Of a DNA stretch of 57,206 nt, positions 1 to 7,202 are shown in pieces; position 1 is the stretch's first letter, and each line of letters opens with the position of its first letter. The notes beneath the pieces were generated by a model. That model had not been told where the DNA came from. It worked only from the letters and a program-made list of their open reading frames with translations, and did no database searches. Made by a program: the position numbers and the translations under genes. The stretch is from assembly GCA_016213775.1 (NCBI GenBank), contig JACQZR010000161.1:1-57206 (forward strand), written 5' to 3'. Source of the DNA: Acidobacteriota bacterium (GTDB lineage: Bacteria > Acidobacteriota > Terriglobia > Bryobacterales > Bryobacteraceae).

Positions 1-147
1 AAGAGCCAGGGCAGCAGCGGATTGGGGCTTTCCATCTGCCATTCGATTGTGGAGGCGCATGGGGGAACTATCGCGGTAACGAGCGTGGTGGGCGAGGGAA
101 CAACCTTTATAGTAACGTTGCCGGACACGCCTCCCGCGCGCGGTTAG
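1..147 (+). CDS. Sensor histidine kinase, C-terminal end (partial)
   Basis: The first 48 codons are open from the window edge to a TAG stop. They carry the G2 box of the HATPase_c ATP-binding domain ([18 protein letters not shown]) followed by the usual closing strands with [11 protein letters not shown]. This is the end of a two-component sensor kinase, which autophosphorylates a histidine in the missing upstream part. The sensor domain and partner regulator lie outside the window, so the signal is unknown. The protein ends soon after the ATPase fold, so no receiver domain is fused at its C-terminus. Confidence 0.88.
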   Translation, partial: KSQGSSGLGLSICHSIVEAHGGTIAVTSVVGEGTTFIVTLPDTPPARG

Positions 148-438
148 GCACTGTCGAGCAACGAGCCGCGCGCGTCAGCAAGCGATTTACTGGATCGGCA
201 AGGTTATTTCGCAACAGTGCTTAGGGCCGGCACTCCTGCGTGCAGCGTCGAGACCCTTCTCGACGCCTCTTCACAGTGGAAAACAAGGCGTCGGCATGAG
301 TGCTGACGCGGCCAGGATTGGCCGCCCCACACGACGGCGGAATGTACAAACTCCAGGCGTCGGCATGAGTGCTGGCGCAAAGCGCAAGACGACGCGGCAC
401 GCTGAAGCGTGCGCCACAATTGGCCTGCATCCCTTAGA
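148..438. repeat. Intergenic region with short repeats and hairpins
   Basis: This gap between convergent genes holds no convincing ORF. A perfect 9-bp inverted repeat with a 4-nt loop lies at 245-266 (arm GCGTCGAGA). A 24-nt direct repeat occurs at 286-309 and 355-378 with one mismatch (core GGCGTCGGCATGAGTGCT). A 7-bp hairpin with a 2-nt loop lies at 397-412 (GCACGCT/AGCGTGC). The mix resembles dispersed non-coding repeats of large acidobacterial genomes. The hairpins could also slow transcription from the two converging genes, but no T-run follows them. Confidence 0.55.
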
Positions 439-1053
439 TTAGTAGAGGGTCTGTGGAACGCGGGTCTTGTTGTCCTCATCCACGGTCTTGCCATCCACAA
501 ACCCGCGGGTGTGCGCCTCCAGCATGGTGCCGAAACTGGGAACCGTGCCAGGCTTGGCGAACTTCTCCGCGTTCCACAAGTCGGCCCTTACCAGTGCGCG
601 GCTGCAGTGCACGTAGGCTTCTTTCACAGTAACCACCAGCACGGTTTTCGGCGCCTTGCCTTGCACCGCAAAGGACTCACAAAGCGCCTGGTCGCGGCTG
701 ATCACGGCCGAGCCGTTGATGCGGAACGTCTCGGTGATACCTGGAATCAGGAACAGCAGCCCCACGGCCGGATTCTCGACGATGTTGTGCAGCGTGTCTG
801 TGCGATTGTTGCCACGGCGGTCGGGGATGAGCACGGTGTGGTCGCCGGCCACGCGAACGAATCCGGGGGCATCGCCGCGCGGCGAATTATCGGCCACCCC
901 TGCGAGCGACTGCGTTCCGATCACCAGCAACGGCGACGCGGCTATGAAAGCCCGGCAATGGTCGTCGAGCCTGTCCAGTTGCTTGCGTACCGCACGCTCC
1001 AACGGTTCGCCGTAAAGGGCCTCAAGTTCGGCTGCGCTGCGAATCAGATCCAT
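439..1053 (-). CDS. PPOX-type FMN-dependent flavoprotein
   Basis: This 204-residue protein belongs to the pyridoxamine-5'-phosphate-oxidase-like split-barrel family, closest by eye to the MSMEG_1061/DR2398-type branch. The diagnostic stretch at residues 55-115 includes SPRGDAPGFVRV, LIPDRRGNNRTDTL, NPAVGLLFLIPG and ETFRINGSA, which shape the FMN pocket in this family. The conserved C-terminal part (KEAYVHCSRAL) is also present. Family members are small cytosolic flavin or F420-binding oxidoreductases; the substrate cannot be read from sequence. The start lies 22 bp from the divergent GTG of rsmB, so the two promoters must overlap or sit inside the opposing genes. Confidence 0.85.
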   Translation of the reverse strand: MDLIRSAAELEALYGEPLERAVRKQLDRLDDHCRAFIAASPLLVIGTQSLAGVADNSPRGDAPGFVRVAGDHTVLIPDRRGNNRTDTLHNIVENPAVGLLFLIPGITETFRINGSAVISRDQALCESFAVQGKAPKTVLVVTVKEAYVHCSRALVRADLWNAEKFAKPGTVPSFGTMLEAHTRGFVDGKTVDEDNKTRVPQTLY

Positions 1054-1075
1054 TCTGACAGTCTACAATGAGGCA

Positions 1076-2218
1076 GTGCCCTCGCCCGCCCCTGCCCGCT
1101 CGGTTGCCTTCGACGTTCTCCTGAGAGTGGAATCCGGGGGGTATGCCTCTGACCTGCTGCGCACGTCTTCAGAAGAACTGGATTCGCGCGATGCGGGGCT
1201 CGCCTCGCAGATCGTGTTCGGTGTATTGCGGCGGCAGGCACAACTGGATTGGGTGTTGGCTCAACTGCTACCGAAGCCGAAGCTGGATGACGTGGTTCGC
1301 ACTGCCCTTCGCATGGGAGTGTTTCAACTGCTGCATCTGGACCGCGTCCCCGCGCACGCCGTCGTATCGGATGCGGTGGAGTTGGTGAAACGCGCACGGA
1401 AGAAGTCCGCGGCGGGTCTGGTGAACGCAGTGCTTCGCAAAGCGCCGAAGGTCCGGCTGGACTTTCCCCAGGAATGGATCCGGTTGTCCACGCCGGAGTG
1501 GCTCCTGAAACGCTGGAGGGAGCAGTTCGGGGCGGACAAATCGGAGTGCATTGCCGATGCTTCGCTGCGTGAGCCGGAGACGTTTGTTCATGCGCTGGCC
1601 GCCCCGGCACTTCCCCACGAAGGTACCGAAGTGGCGAACTGCTATCGCATCCTGTCTGGCAACACGGCGAAGTTGAGGACGCAGGACATCGGCTCGCAAT
1701 GGATCGTCACGCTGCTGGAACTGGGAAGCGCGAAGGGACCGCTCCTGGATCTGTGTGCCGCGCCGGGCGGCAAAACGCGGATCGGGCTGGAAGCGGGAAT
1801 CGGGGTGGTGGCCTGCGACCGGCACTACCAGAGGCTGCATGAATTGAGCCCGCTTGGCTGCCCGCTGGCACAGGTGGACGCGACCCGGCCGCTTCCGTTC
1901 CGCCGTGCCTTCGACCGGATTCTCGTGGACGTACCCTGTTCGGGGACCGGGACTTTGGCTCGCAATCCGGAAATCAAGTGGAGGTTGAAACCGGAAAACC
2001 TGGGGGAACTTCATTCCGCTCAAGTCCGCATTCTCAGAAACGCGTTGGAGTGCCTCGCCCCGGGAGGACTGCTTGTCTACTCCACCTGTTCGCTGGAGCG
2101 GGAGGAGAACGAAGCCGTTTTGAAGGAGGTCCTGGGCACCCCACCCGCATGTACCTATCGCCTTCCCGGGGTGCAGCCCGGCGATGGCTTTTTCGCCTGT
2201 GTGATACGATCAAACTAG
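1076..2218 (+). CDS. rsmB: 16S rRNA m5C967 methyltransferase RsmB
   Basis: This 380-residue protein has a NusB-like RNA-binding domain at the N-terminus (about 1-130) followed by a Rossmann methyltransferase domain. The S-adenosylmethionine motif LCAAPGGKT is near residue 226. Motif IV with the catalytic-cycle cysteine (VDVPCSGTGTLARNPEIKW) is near 285, and the methyl-transferring cysteine motif YSTCSLEREENE is near 335. It methylates C967 of 16S rRNA in the cytosol. The start is GTG; the nearby ATG at 1068 is in another frame. It is somewhat shorter than E. coli RsmB. It heads a rightward run, with rpe 12 bp downstream. Confidence 0.93.
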   Translation: MPSPAPARSVAFDVLLRVESGGYASDLLRTSSEELDSRDAGLASQIVFGVLRRQAQLDWVLAQLLPKPKLDDVVRTALRMGVFQLLHLDRVPAHAVVSDAVELVKRARKKSAAGLVNAVLRKAPKVRLDFPQEWIRLSTPEWLLKRWREQFGADKSECIADASLREPETFVHALAAPALPHEGTEVANCYRILSGNTAKLRTQDIGSQWIVTLLELGSAKGPLLDLCAAPGGKTRIGLEAGIGVVACDRHYQRLHELSPLGCPLAQVDATRPLPFRRAFDRILVDVPCSGTGTLARNPEIKWRLKPENLGELHSAQVRILRNALECLAPGGLLVYSTCSLEREENEAVLKEVLGTPPACTYRLPGVQPGDGFFACVIRSN

Positions 2219-2230
2219 TCATACTACGCC

Positions 2231-2905
2231 ATGGTGGAAATCCTTCCCTCGATACTTTCCGCCGATTTTACGCGTCTGGGTGAGGAAATCGCTCGCGTGG
2301 AAAGCGCGGGTGTTCGTATGCTTCATGTCGACGTGATGGACGGTCATTTTGTACCCAACCTCACGCTCGGGCCGCCGGTGGTGAAGTCGATCCGTAAGGT
2401 GACAAAGCTGATTCTCGATGTACATCTGATGATCACCGATCCGGACAAGTTCGCGCCGGTGTTTATCGAAGCGGGAGCGGATCAGGTGTCGGTGCATCAG
2501 GAAGTCTGTCCGAACCTGGACCGGACCATCCGGATGATTCAGAGCGAGGGGGCGCAGGCGGGTGTGGTGTTGAACCCGGCGACGCCAGTGGCGGTGTTGG
2601 ACGAGGTTCTCGATGTGGTAGATTACGTGCTCATCATGAGCGTGAATCCGGGATTCGGCGCGCAGGCGTTTCTGCCGAATTCGCTGAAGAAGGTCCGGCA
2701 GTTGGACGAGCGGCGCCGCCGGCTTGGCCTAAACTTCGCCATCGAAATGGATGGTGGGCTCGGCCCTGAAAACGTGGCGCACGCCGTGGAGGCGGGATGC
2801 GATTGGGTGGTTTCCGGTTCTAGCATCTTTTTGAGTGCCGATCCGGCGACAACCGTGAAGGCAATGCAACAGTCGGCCCGTGACGCTCTGGCGGTAAGGG
2901 CTTGA
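2231..2905 (+). CDS. rpe: Ribulose-phosphate 3-epimerase
   Basis: At 224 residues this is a full-length TIM-barrel epimerase that interconverts ribulose 5-phosphate and xylulose 5-phosphate in the pentose phosphate pathway. Family signatures are all present: the N-terminal PSILSADF, the metal-binding HVDVMDGHFVPNLTLGP, the DVHLMI strand, the MSVNPGFGAQ phosphate loop and the EMDGG motif with the second catalytic aspartate. The rsmB-rpe spacing of 12 bp suggests co-transcription, and bamD follows within 30 bp. Confidence 0.96.
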   Translation: MVEILPSILSADFTRLGEEIARVESAGVRMLHVDVMDGHFVPNLTLGPPVVKSIRKVTKLILDVHLMITDPDKFAPVFIEAGADQVSVHQEVCPNLDRTIRMIQSEGAQAGVVLNPATPVAVLDEVLDVVDYVLIMSVNPGFGAQAFLPNSLKKVRQLDERRRRLGLNFAIEMDGGLGPENVAHAVEAGCDWVVSGSSIFLSADPATTVKAMQQSARDALAVRA

Positions 2906-2932
2906 TGGAAATTCTTGCGAGGTAGTTTAGCT

Positions 2933-4147
2933 ATGAAGGTTTCTCGAATCATCGGCGTGGTTCTGTGTCTGGCCCTGATGGGGTCGTGTGGCTTCAGGAA
3001 GAAGAAGTACGAAAACCCGATTACCAAGGATACGAAACAGCCGGACAAGATTCTCTTCGACAAGGCCGTGAAGGACCTGGAGCGCAACCGCTTTGAAGTG
3101 GCACGCCTCACTCTGCAAACCCTCATCAACACCTACGACTCGAGCGAATTCCTGGCGAAAGCGAAACTCGCGATTGCCGATAGCTGGTTCCGCGAAGGCG
3201 GATCAAACGGGCTTGCACAGGCCGAGGCGGAATACAAGGACTTCATCCTTTTCTACCCCACGCTGGAGGAAGCCGCCGAAGCGCAGGAGCGCGTCTGCAT
3301 GATCCACTACCGGCAGATGGAAAAGCCGGATCGCGACGTGAATCATGCACTGCGCGCCGATGAGGAATGCCGCAACTTGCTCGGGCAATTTCCGAACAGC
3401 AAGTTCGCGCCGCGTGTGCAGCAGTTGCTGCGCAACATCCAGGAGGTGCTGGCTCAGGGCGAGTTCCGCGTCGGCGATTACTACCATCACAAGGGCAGCA
3501 ACGCGGCCGCGAGCAACCGTCTGCAGGGATTAGTGGACGCCTATCCGCTGTTCAGCCAAAGCGACGAAGCACTGTGGATGCTGGGTGATGCGTATTCGAA
3601 GATGGGCCCTCGTTTCCGTGACAAGACGGGCACGGCGTACTCGCGCATTGTAAAGGACTACCCGCTCAGCGCCCTTGCCGAAGACGCCAAAAAGAAGCTG
3701 AAGGAAATGGAATTGGAGGTTCCCGAACCCGACCCCGTCGCTCTGGCTCGCATGAAGTACGAGCAGGAGAACGCCTCCAAACGCGGCATGATGGGAAAGA
3801 GCTTCGATATCTTCCGCAAGAGCCCGGATACGCACAATGCCGCGAAATCGGGCAATCCAAACATGGCGCGGCCCATGCCTGGTATTCCCGCTACGGTACC
3901 CGCTCCAGCGGCGGCTGCCGGTGCCGGCGTAACGGATGTGACCGCCACCACCAACGTTGGCCCGAACTCGGCGCTGGATAATCAGCCGGATGCACGAGCC
4001 AATCCACCCGCCGCAAAGAAGGAAGGCGAACCGGCTACCGAGGAGAAGAAGGGCGGCCTTTCCGACGATCAGAACGCAAAAGTGCAACAGCAGAACGATC
4101 TGAACAAGCAGAAGCAGAAGAAGGGCAAGAAGTCGAAACAAAAGTAA
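2933..4147 (+). CDS. bamD: Outer membrane assembly lipoprotein BamD-like
   Basis: A 404-residue protein with a lipoprotein signal peptide (MKVSRIIGVVLCLALMGSC, lipidated Cys at residue 19). It then has a tetratricopeptide array typical of BamD: an FDKAVKDLERNRFEVARLTL repeat, LAIADSWFREGG, and the FILFYPTLEEAAEAQERV unit. BamD helps fold beta-barrels at the inner face of the outer membrane. It is longer than E. coli BamD because of a low-complexity C-terminal tail of about 130 residues rich in Ala, Pro and Lys, ending in a lysine-rich run. ATG 2933 was preferred over TTG 2915 because it begins the signal peptide and has GAGG upstream. The stop overlaps the next start (TAATG). Confidence 0.85.
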   Translation: MKVSRIIGVVLCLALMGSCGFRKKKYENPITKDTKQPDKILFDKAVKDLERNRFEVARLTLQTLINTYDSSEFLAKAKLAIADSWFREGGSNGLAQAEAEYKDFILFYPTLEEAAEAQERVCMIHYRQMEKPDRDVNHALRADEECRNLLGQFPNSKFAPRVQQLLRNIQEVLAQGEFRVGDYYHHKGSNAAASNRLQGLVDAYPLFSQSDEALWMLGDAYSKMGPRFRDKTGTAYSRIVKDYPLSALAEDAKKKLKEMELEVPEPDPVALARMKYEQENASKRGMMGKSFDIFRKSPDTHNAAKSGNPNMARPMPGIPATVPAPAAAAGAGVTDVTATTNVGPNSALDNQPDARANPPAAKKEGEPATEEKKGGLSDDQNAKVQQQNDLNKQKQKKGKKSKQK

Positions 4148-4674
4148 TGGCCCGTGTCCTGTTGGCCGACGATAGCCCACACGCGCAACGCATGGGCGAA
4201 CGCATCCTGCGCGAAGAGGGGTTCGAGGTGGTGTGCGTTACCGACGGCGACGGTGCTCTGCAGCGCCTTGCCGATGCCGATCCCGATGTGATTATTGCCG
4301 ATGCGTTTCTCCCGCGGCGCTCCGGTTTCGATTTGTGCCGCGAGATCAAATCGAACCCCAAGTTCCGGCACATGCGCGTCGTGTTGACTGCCGGCGTTCT
4401 CGAGCCATTGGATGAAACCGAGGCCATCCGCGCCGGCAGCGACGCTCTGCTCAAGAAGCCCTTTGAGGCGACCGCCATACTGGAGACGGTTCAGCCGTTG
4501 GCCGACGCCGCGCGCGTGGCCCGCGAACTGGCGTCCCACCCCCCCGATCCTGTTTCTCGTGGTGAAATGGATACCGAGCGGGTTCGTGCCGCCGTCACTC
4601 TCGCCGTCGACGCGGTTTCGCCTTCGCTGGTGGAAGAGATCACTCGCCAGGTTCTGTCAGCTTTGAAAAAATAG
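4147..4674 (+). CDS. Receiver-domain protein (response regulator)
   Basis: This 175-residue protein starts with a canonical CheY-like receiver domain. It has the acidic pair D8-D9, phosphoacceptor D52 (IIADAFLP), switch threonine T81 (VLTAG) and conserved lysine K104 (LLKKPFE). The C-terminal 60 residues carry no recognisable output domain but contain an amphipathic stretch (VDAVSPSLVEEITRQVLSAL). It therefore probably acts by protein-protein contact, not by DNA binding. Its ATG overlaps the bamD stop by one base, which argues for translational coupling to an envelope-assembly gene. The partner kinase is unknown. Confidence 0.86.
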   Translation: MARVLLADDSPHAQRMGERILREEGFEVVCVTDGDGALQRLADADPDVIIADAFLPRRSGFDLCREIKSNPKFRHMRVVLTAGVLEPLDETEAIRAGSDALLKKPFEATAILETVQPLADAARVARELASHPPDPVSRGEMDTERVRAAVTLAVDAVSPSLVEEITRQVLSALKK

Positions 4675-4684
4675 AGATACCATC

Positions 4685-5185
4685 ATGCCCGACAATTCGT
4701 TTGACATCGTTTCCATTGTTGAGATGCCGGAAGTCATCAACGCCATCAATCAAGCCATGAAGGAGATCATTGTCCGCTACGATCTCAAGGATTCCAAGAG
4801 CGACATTCAACTCAATGAGAAGGAGAAGAAGATCACTCTCAGCACCAGGGATGAGTTTTCGCTGAAAGCCGTCACCGAGATCCTTCAAGGGAAGCTGGTG
4901 AAGCGCAAAGTGCCGATCAAGAACCTGCAATACGGGCCTGTCCAGCCGGCCGCCGGATCCACGGTGCGGCAGGAGATCACTTTGCAGCAAGGCGTACCCA
5001 CTGAAAAGGCCAAGGAACTCGTCAAGGTGATCAAGGATACCAAGAAGAAGGCCCAGGCATCCATCCAGGGCGACCTCGTGCGGGTGAGCAGCAAGGATCG
5101 CGACACGCTGCAGGAAGTGATGGCGGTGCTGCGCGGCCAGGACTTCGGCATCGACATCCAGTTCACCAACTACCGGTCGAATTGA
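4685..5185 (+). CDS. yajQ: YajQ-family nucleotide-binding protein
   Basis: The 166-residue protein matches the YajQ/UPF0234 family over its whole length: it begins NSFDIVSIVEMPEVINAINQ and ends GQDFGIDIQFTNYR. It consists of two ferredoxin-like halves. Homologues in Xanthomonas and Pseudomonas bind cyclic di-GMP and act with a transcription factor; older work proposed RNA or nucleotide binding. Whether this copy binds c-di-GMP cannot be told from sequence. It sits 10 bp after the receiver-domain gene and 3 bp before the hydrolase gene. Confidence 0.92.
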   Translation: MPDNSFDIVSIVEMPEVINAINQAMKEIIVRYDLKDSKSDIQLNEKEKKITLSTRDEFSLKAVTEILQGKLVKRKVPIKNLQYGPVQPAAGSTVRQEITLQQGVPTEKAKELVKVIKDTKKKAQASIQGDLVRVSSKDRDTLQEVMAVLRGQDFGIDIQFTNYRSN

Positions 5186-5188
5186 CGC

Positions 5189-5818
5189 GTGCCGCGGCGT
5201 ATCGAGACACTGTTCATCCCGGGTCCAGCGGGACGGATCGAGGCGCTGCTGGAAGAGCCGGAAGACCGCGATCCCGATCACGCCGCGCTGGTGTGTCACC
5301 CGCATCCTCTGCACGGGGGGACGCTGCACAACAAGGTGGTGCATCGGTTGGCGCGCGGATTCCGGCGAGCGGGGCACGTGGTTCTGCGGTTCAACTTTCG
5401 CGGTGTCAATCTGAGCGAAGGCAAGCACGATAACGGCGTCGGAGAAGTGGAGGACGCGCGTGCTGCGCTGGCGGTGCTGCAGGAACGGTATCCCGCTCTT
5501 CCGTTTTCACTCGCGGGGTTCAGCTTCGGTTCGCGAGTGGCGTTGCGTCTGGCGCAGTTGGAGCCGTCGGCGCAGCGCGTCATCGCTGTGGGCTTTCCGG
5601 GGCATTACCCGGGCAACGATCTGCTCCGTCCGTGCGCCGTACCGCGTGTGTTCATTCATAGCCGCATCGACACGATCTGTCCGCCGCAACATGTGGTCGA
5701 TTTTGTCGATTCGCTGCAGGACGGGACAACGCTGGAATGGGTAACCGCGCACGATCATTTCTTCGCAGGTGGGTTGCAGCAGGTGGAAGATCTGGTAGTT
5801 TCGATCAATGCTGCCTGA
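5189..5818 (+). CDS. Alpha/beta hydrolase
   Basis: A 209-residue cytosolic alpha/beta hydrolase of the small dienelactone-hydrolase-like type. It has an oxyanion-region motif CHPHPLHGGTLHNKV, the nucleophile elbow GFSFGS (Ser as nucleophile), an acid residue in RIDTICP and the catalytic histidine in AHDHFFAG. No signal peptide is present and the substrate is unknown. The GTG start lies 3 bp after the yajQ stop. The last 84 coding bases and about 22 bases of flank occur again at 6733-6835 (see that entry), which makes this 3' end a recombination landmark. Confidence 0.85.
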   Translation: MPRRIETLFIPGPAGRIEALLEEPEDRDPDHAALVCHPHPLHGGTLHNKVVHRLARGFRRAGHVVLRFNFRGVNLSEGKHDNGVGEVEDARAALAVLQERYPALPFSLAGFSFGSRVALRLAQLEPSAQRVIAVGFPGHYPGNDLLRPCAVPRVFIHSRIDTICPPQHVVDFVDSLQDGTTLEWVTAHDHFFAGGLQQVEDLVVSINAA

Positions 5819-5877
5819 ATCGCTCCAGAAACTGCCGAGGAGTGATGATGGCCGTTGCTTGGCCGAGAGAACCCTAA

Positions 5878-5906
5878 TTGCCTTCCATAATCCCATGTCG
5901 TATGTT
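5878..5906 (+). promoter_or_regulatory. Promoter of the VapBC-like pair, giving a leaderless start
   Basis: TTGCCT at 5878-5883 and TATGTT at 5901-5906 are separated by 17 bp, a good sigma-70 match. The ATG at 5913 lies just where transcription should begin, 6 bp past the -10 box. This favours ATG 5913 over 5895 as the antitoxin start and predicts an mRNA with no 5' leader. Confidence 0.5.
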
Positions 5907-5912
5907 GAGTGT

Positions 5913-6140
5913 ATGGCGCGCCTTGTTTCGACCACGGTCCGGCTCGATGAAGAGGATCTTCGGGCATTGAAGCGGGCTCGCGCGGCAGGCCTTTCTGCCT
6001 CCGACCTGATTCGAAGGGGTCTGCGCCTGGTTGCATCACGCTACTATTCGGGACGGAGGGCCCCATCGACGCTTCTGTTTGAATCCACGAACACGAAGCT
6101 CGGCGATGAATCCGAGCTTTTCCGGGATATCGCGGATTGA
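5913..6140 (+). CDS. Ribbon-helix-helix antitoxin (VapB-like)
   Basis: A 75-residue protein with an N-terminal ribbon-helix-helix fold: a beta-strand STTVRL, helix 1 EEDLRALKRARAAG and helix 2 SASDLIRRGLRLVAS. The C-terminal part (STLLFESTNT onward) would wrap the toxin. Such antitoxins bind their own promoter and neutralise the adjacent PIN toxin. The stop overlaps the toxin start (TTGA), the usual coupling in these operons. The promoter overlaps the 3' flank of the hydrolase gene, consistent with a compact inserted module. Confidence 0.75.
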   Translation: MARLVSTTVRLDEEDLRALKRARAAGLSASDLIRRGLRLVASRYYSGRRAPSTLLFESTNTKLGDESELFRDIAD

Positions 6141-6568
6141 TCCCGCCAGTTATCGCCGACACCGGTGGTCTCCTCCGGGCGCTGGCGCGGACGCCAGGTG
6201 GCAAGCCGAGCTTTCCGGAATACGCAAGAATCCTCACTTCGGCGGCAGCCGTGATCGTGCCCGGACTCATTCTTGCGGAAGTGGACTACTTCCTTCGAGC
6301 GGATCGCAAAGCGATGCGCAGGCTGGTGGCCGAAGTCTTCGATCCGGCGACACGGTATGAATACGAGTTGCCTCTCCCATCCGATATTGCGAGAGCGTTG
6401 GAACTCGACGCCAAGTTCGAAGGGCTCGCTCTGGGACTTGTTGACGGGACCGTGGCCGCCGTCGCTGAACGCCGGCAGGTCTATCGTGTTCTGACGGCTG
6501 ATCGACGGGATTTCGGCGCGATCCGCGTCGGTCCACGCCTCGCGCGTTCGCTTGAGCTGCTGCCGTGA
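6137..6568 (+). CDS. PIN-domain ribonuclease toxin (VapC-like)
   Basis: This 143-residue PIN-domain protein shows the acidic cluster expected for a metal-dependent RNase: the N-terminal Asp in IADTGGLL, an acidic residue in LILAEVDYF, the Asp in GLVDGTVAAVAER and the last Asp in LTADRRDF. VapC-type toxins cleave tRNA or rRNA and are held inactive by the upstream antitoxin. Translation most likely starts at TTG 6137, inside the antitoxin stop, giving MIPPVIADTGG. The gene appears intact. It lies between two copies of the hydrolase 3' end. Confidence 0.8.
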   Translation: MIPPVIADTGGLLRALARTPGGKPSFPEYARILTSAAAVIVPGLILAEVDYFLRADRKAMRRLVAEVFDPATRYEYELPLPSDIARALELDAKFEGLALGLVDGTVAAVAERRQVYRVLTADRRDFGAIRVGPRLARSLELLP

Positions 6569-6732
6569 CAGGATACCGCGCCGAATCCGATCAGCGATCT
6601 CCCTGGAGGGCAGCACGGGTCCCGGCCGGCGGTCACGGGTATGCGCCACAGAGCTTGGCGGCTTCAATCAGCCCGCAGTCCCCGAAGGTGCGCCGGCGAG
6701 CGCGGTCGTACGCGGATTCGGCTCGCCCAAAC

Positions 6733-6835
6733 GAGTGGGTGAACGCGCACGATCATTTCTTCGCGGGCGGGTTGCCTTTGGAAGACCTGGTAGTTTCGAT
6801 CAATGCTGCCTGAATCGCTCTGGAAATTGTCGTGG
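6733..6835 (+). pseudogene. Duplicated 3' fragment of the alpha/beta hydrolase gene
   Basis: These 103 bp match 5735-5840 at about 85-90% identity with one 3-bp deletion. About 34 bp spanning the stop codon are identical. The fragment still reads HDHFFAGGL and EDLVVSINAA before a stop at 6811-6813, but no upstream part of the hydrolase exists here. It is either the scar of a duplication or insertion that bracketed the VapBC pair, or the last piece of a lost second hydrolase copy. The divergence shows it is not very recent. Confidence 0.75.
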
Positions 6836-6951
6836 AAACACGCGACAAGGAGAACTTGCGGCAGCAACTCAAGGCGGGATATTAGTCCAATGCCGTCGAA
6901 AGCCGACGGATCGCCGCGGAATGGTTCGCCTTGGAAGAGGAAGCATGCACA
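6814..6951 (+). pseudogene. Decayed MazE-like antitoxin fragment
   Basis: Frame 1 reads EIVVETRDKENLRQQLKAGY, an in-frame TAG at 6883-6885, then SRRIAAEWFALEEEA. This closely resembles the C-terminal half of antitoxins that precede MazF toxins, where the stop would be a CAG glutamine. The DNA-binding N-terminal half is missing because the hydrolase fragment abuts it. The gene is therefore 5'-truncated at the recombination joint and interrupted by a nonsense mutation. The assignment rests on pattern recognition alone. Confidence 0.5.
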
Positions 6952-7146
6952 GGCGGATCTCGCATTACCTTTCGATCCGACCACCGGCTTCGAAGTGGAA
7001 CGGACGCGGCCAGACTGTCGTCTTCCAATGCGTCCCCAGAGTCCTTTCCTGTGGATGTTGTCGAGCGAATCGGACGGCTGGACACATCCATCATGAGACG
7101 CGTGGACGAGGCAATCAAGATCAGCTTGGGTCTGATTGAGGTCTGA
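6952..7146 (+). pseudogene. Decayed MazF-like toxin
   Basis: One frame reads LPFDPTTGFEVERTRPDC, matching the opening of MazF/PemK endoribonucleases (Asp-Pro-Thr-x-Gly, then Arg-Pro). The next frame then reads FPVDVVERIGRLD and IMRRVDEAIKISLG, matching the family's C-terminal helix, and ends at TGA 7144-7146. The middle of the roughly 110-residue fold is deleted and the halves are out of frame. Together with the preceding fragment this is the wreck of a MazEF-type system next to a working VapBC-type one. Confidence 0.55.
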
Positions 7147-7202
7147 AGATCTCGAGTTCCAACTGGCGTACACTGACAAGAGCACCTCGCACTGGAGATC
7201 TC

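Noticed and set aside
6568-6732. Possible further toxin gene between the PIN toxin and the hydrolase fragment
   Set aside because: Neither strand gives a stretch longer than about 20 residues that resembles a known toxin or antitoxin.
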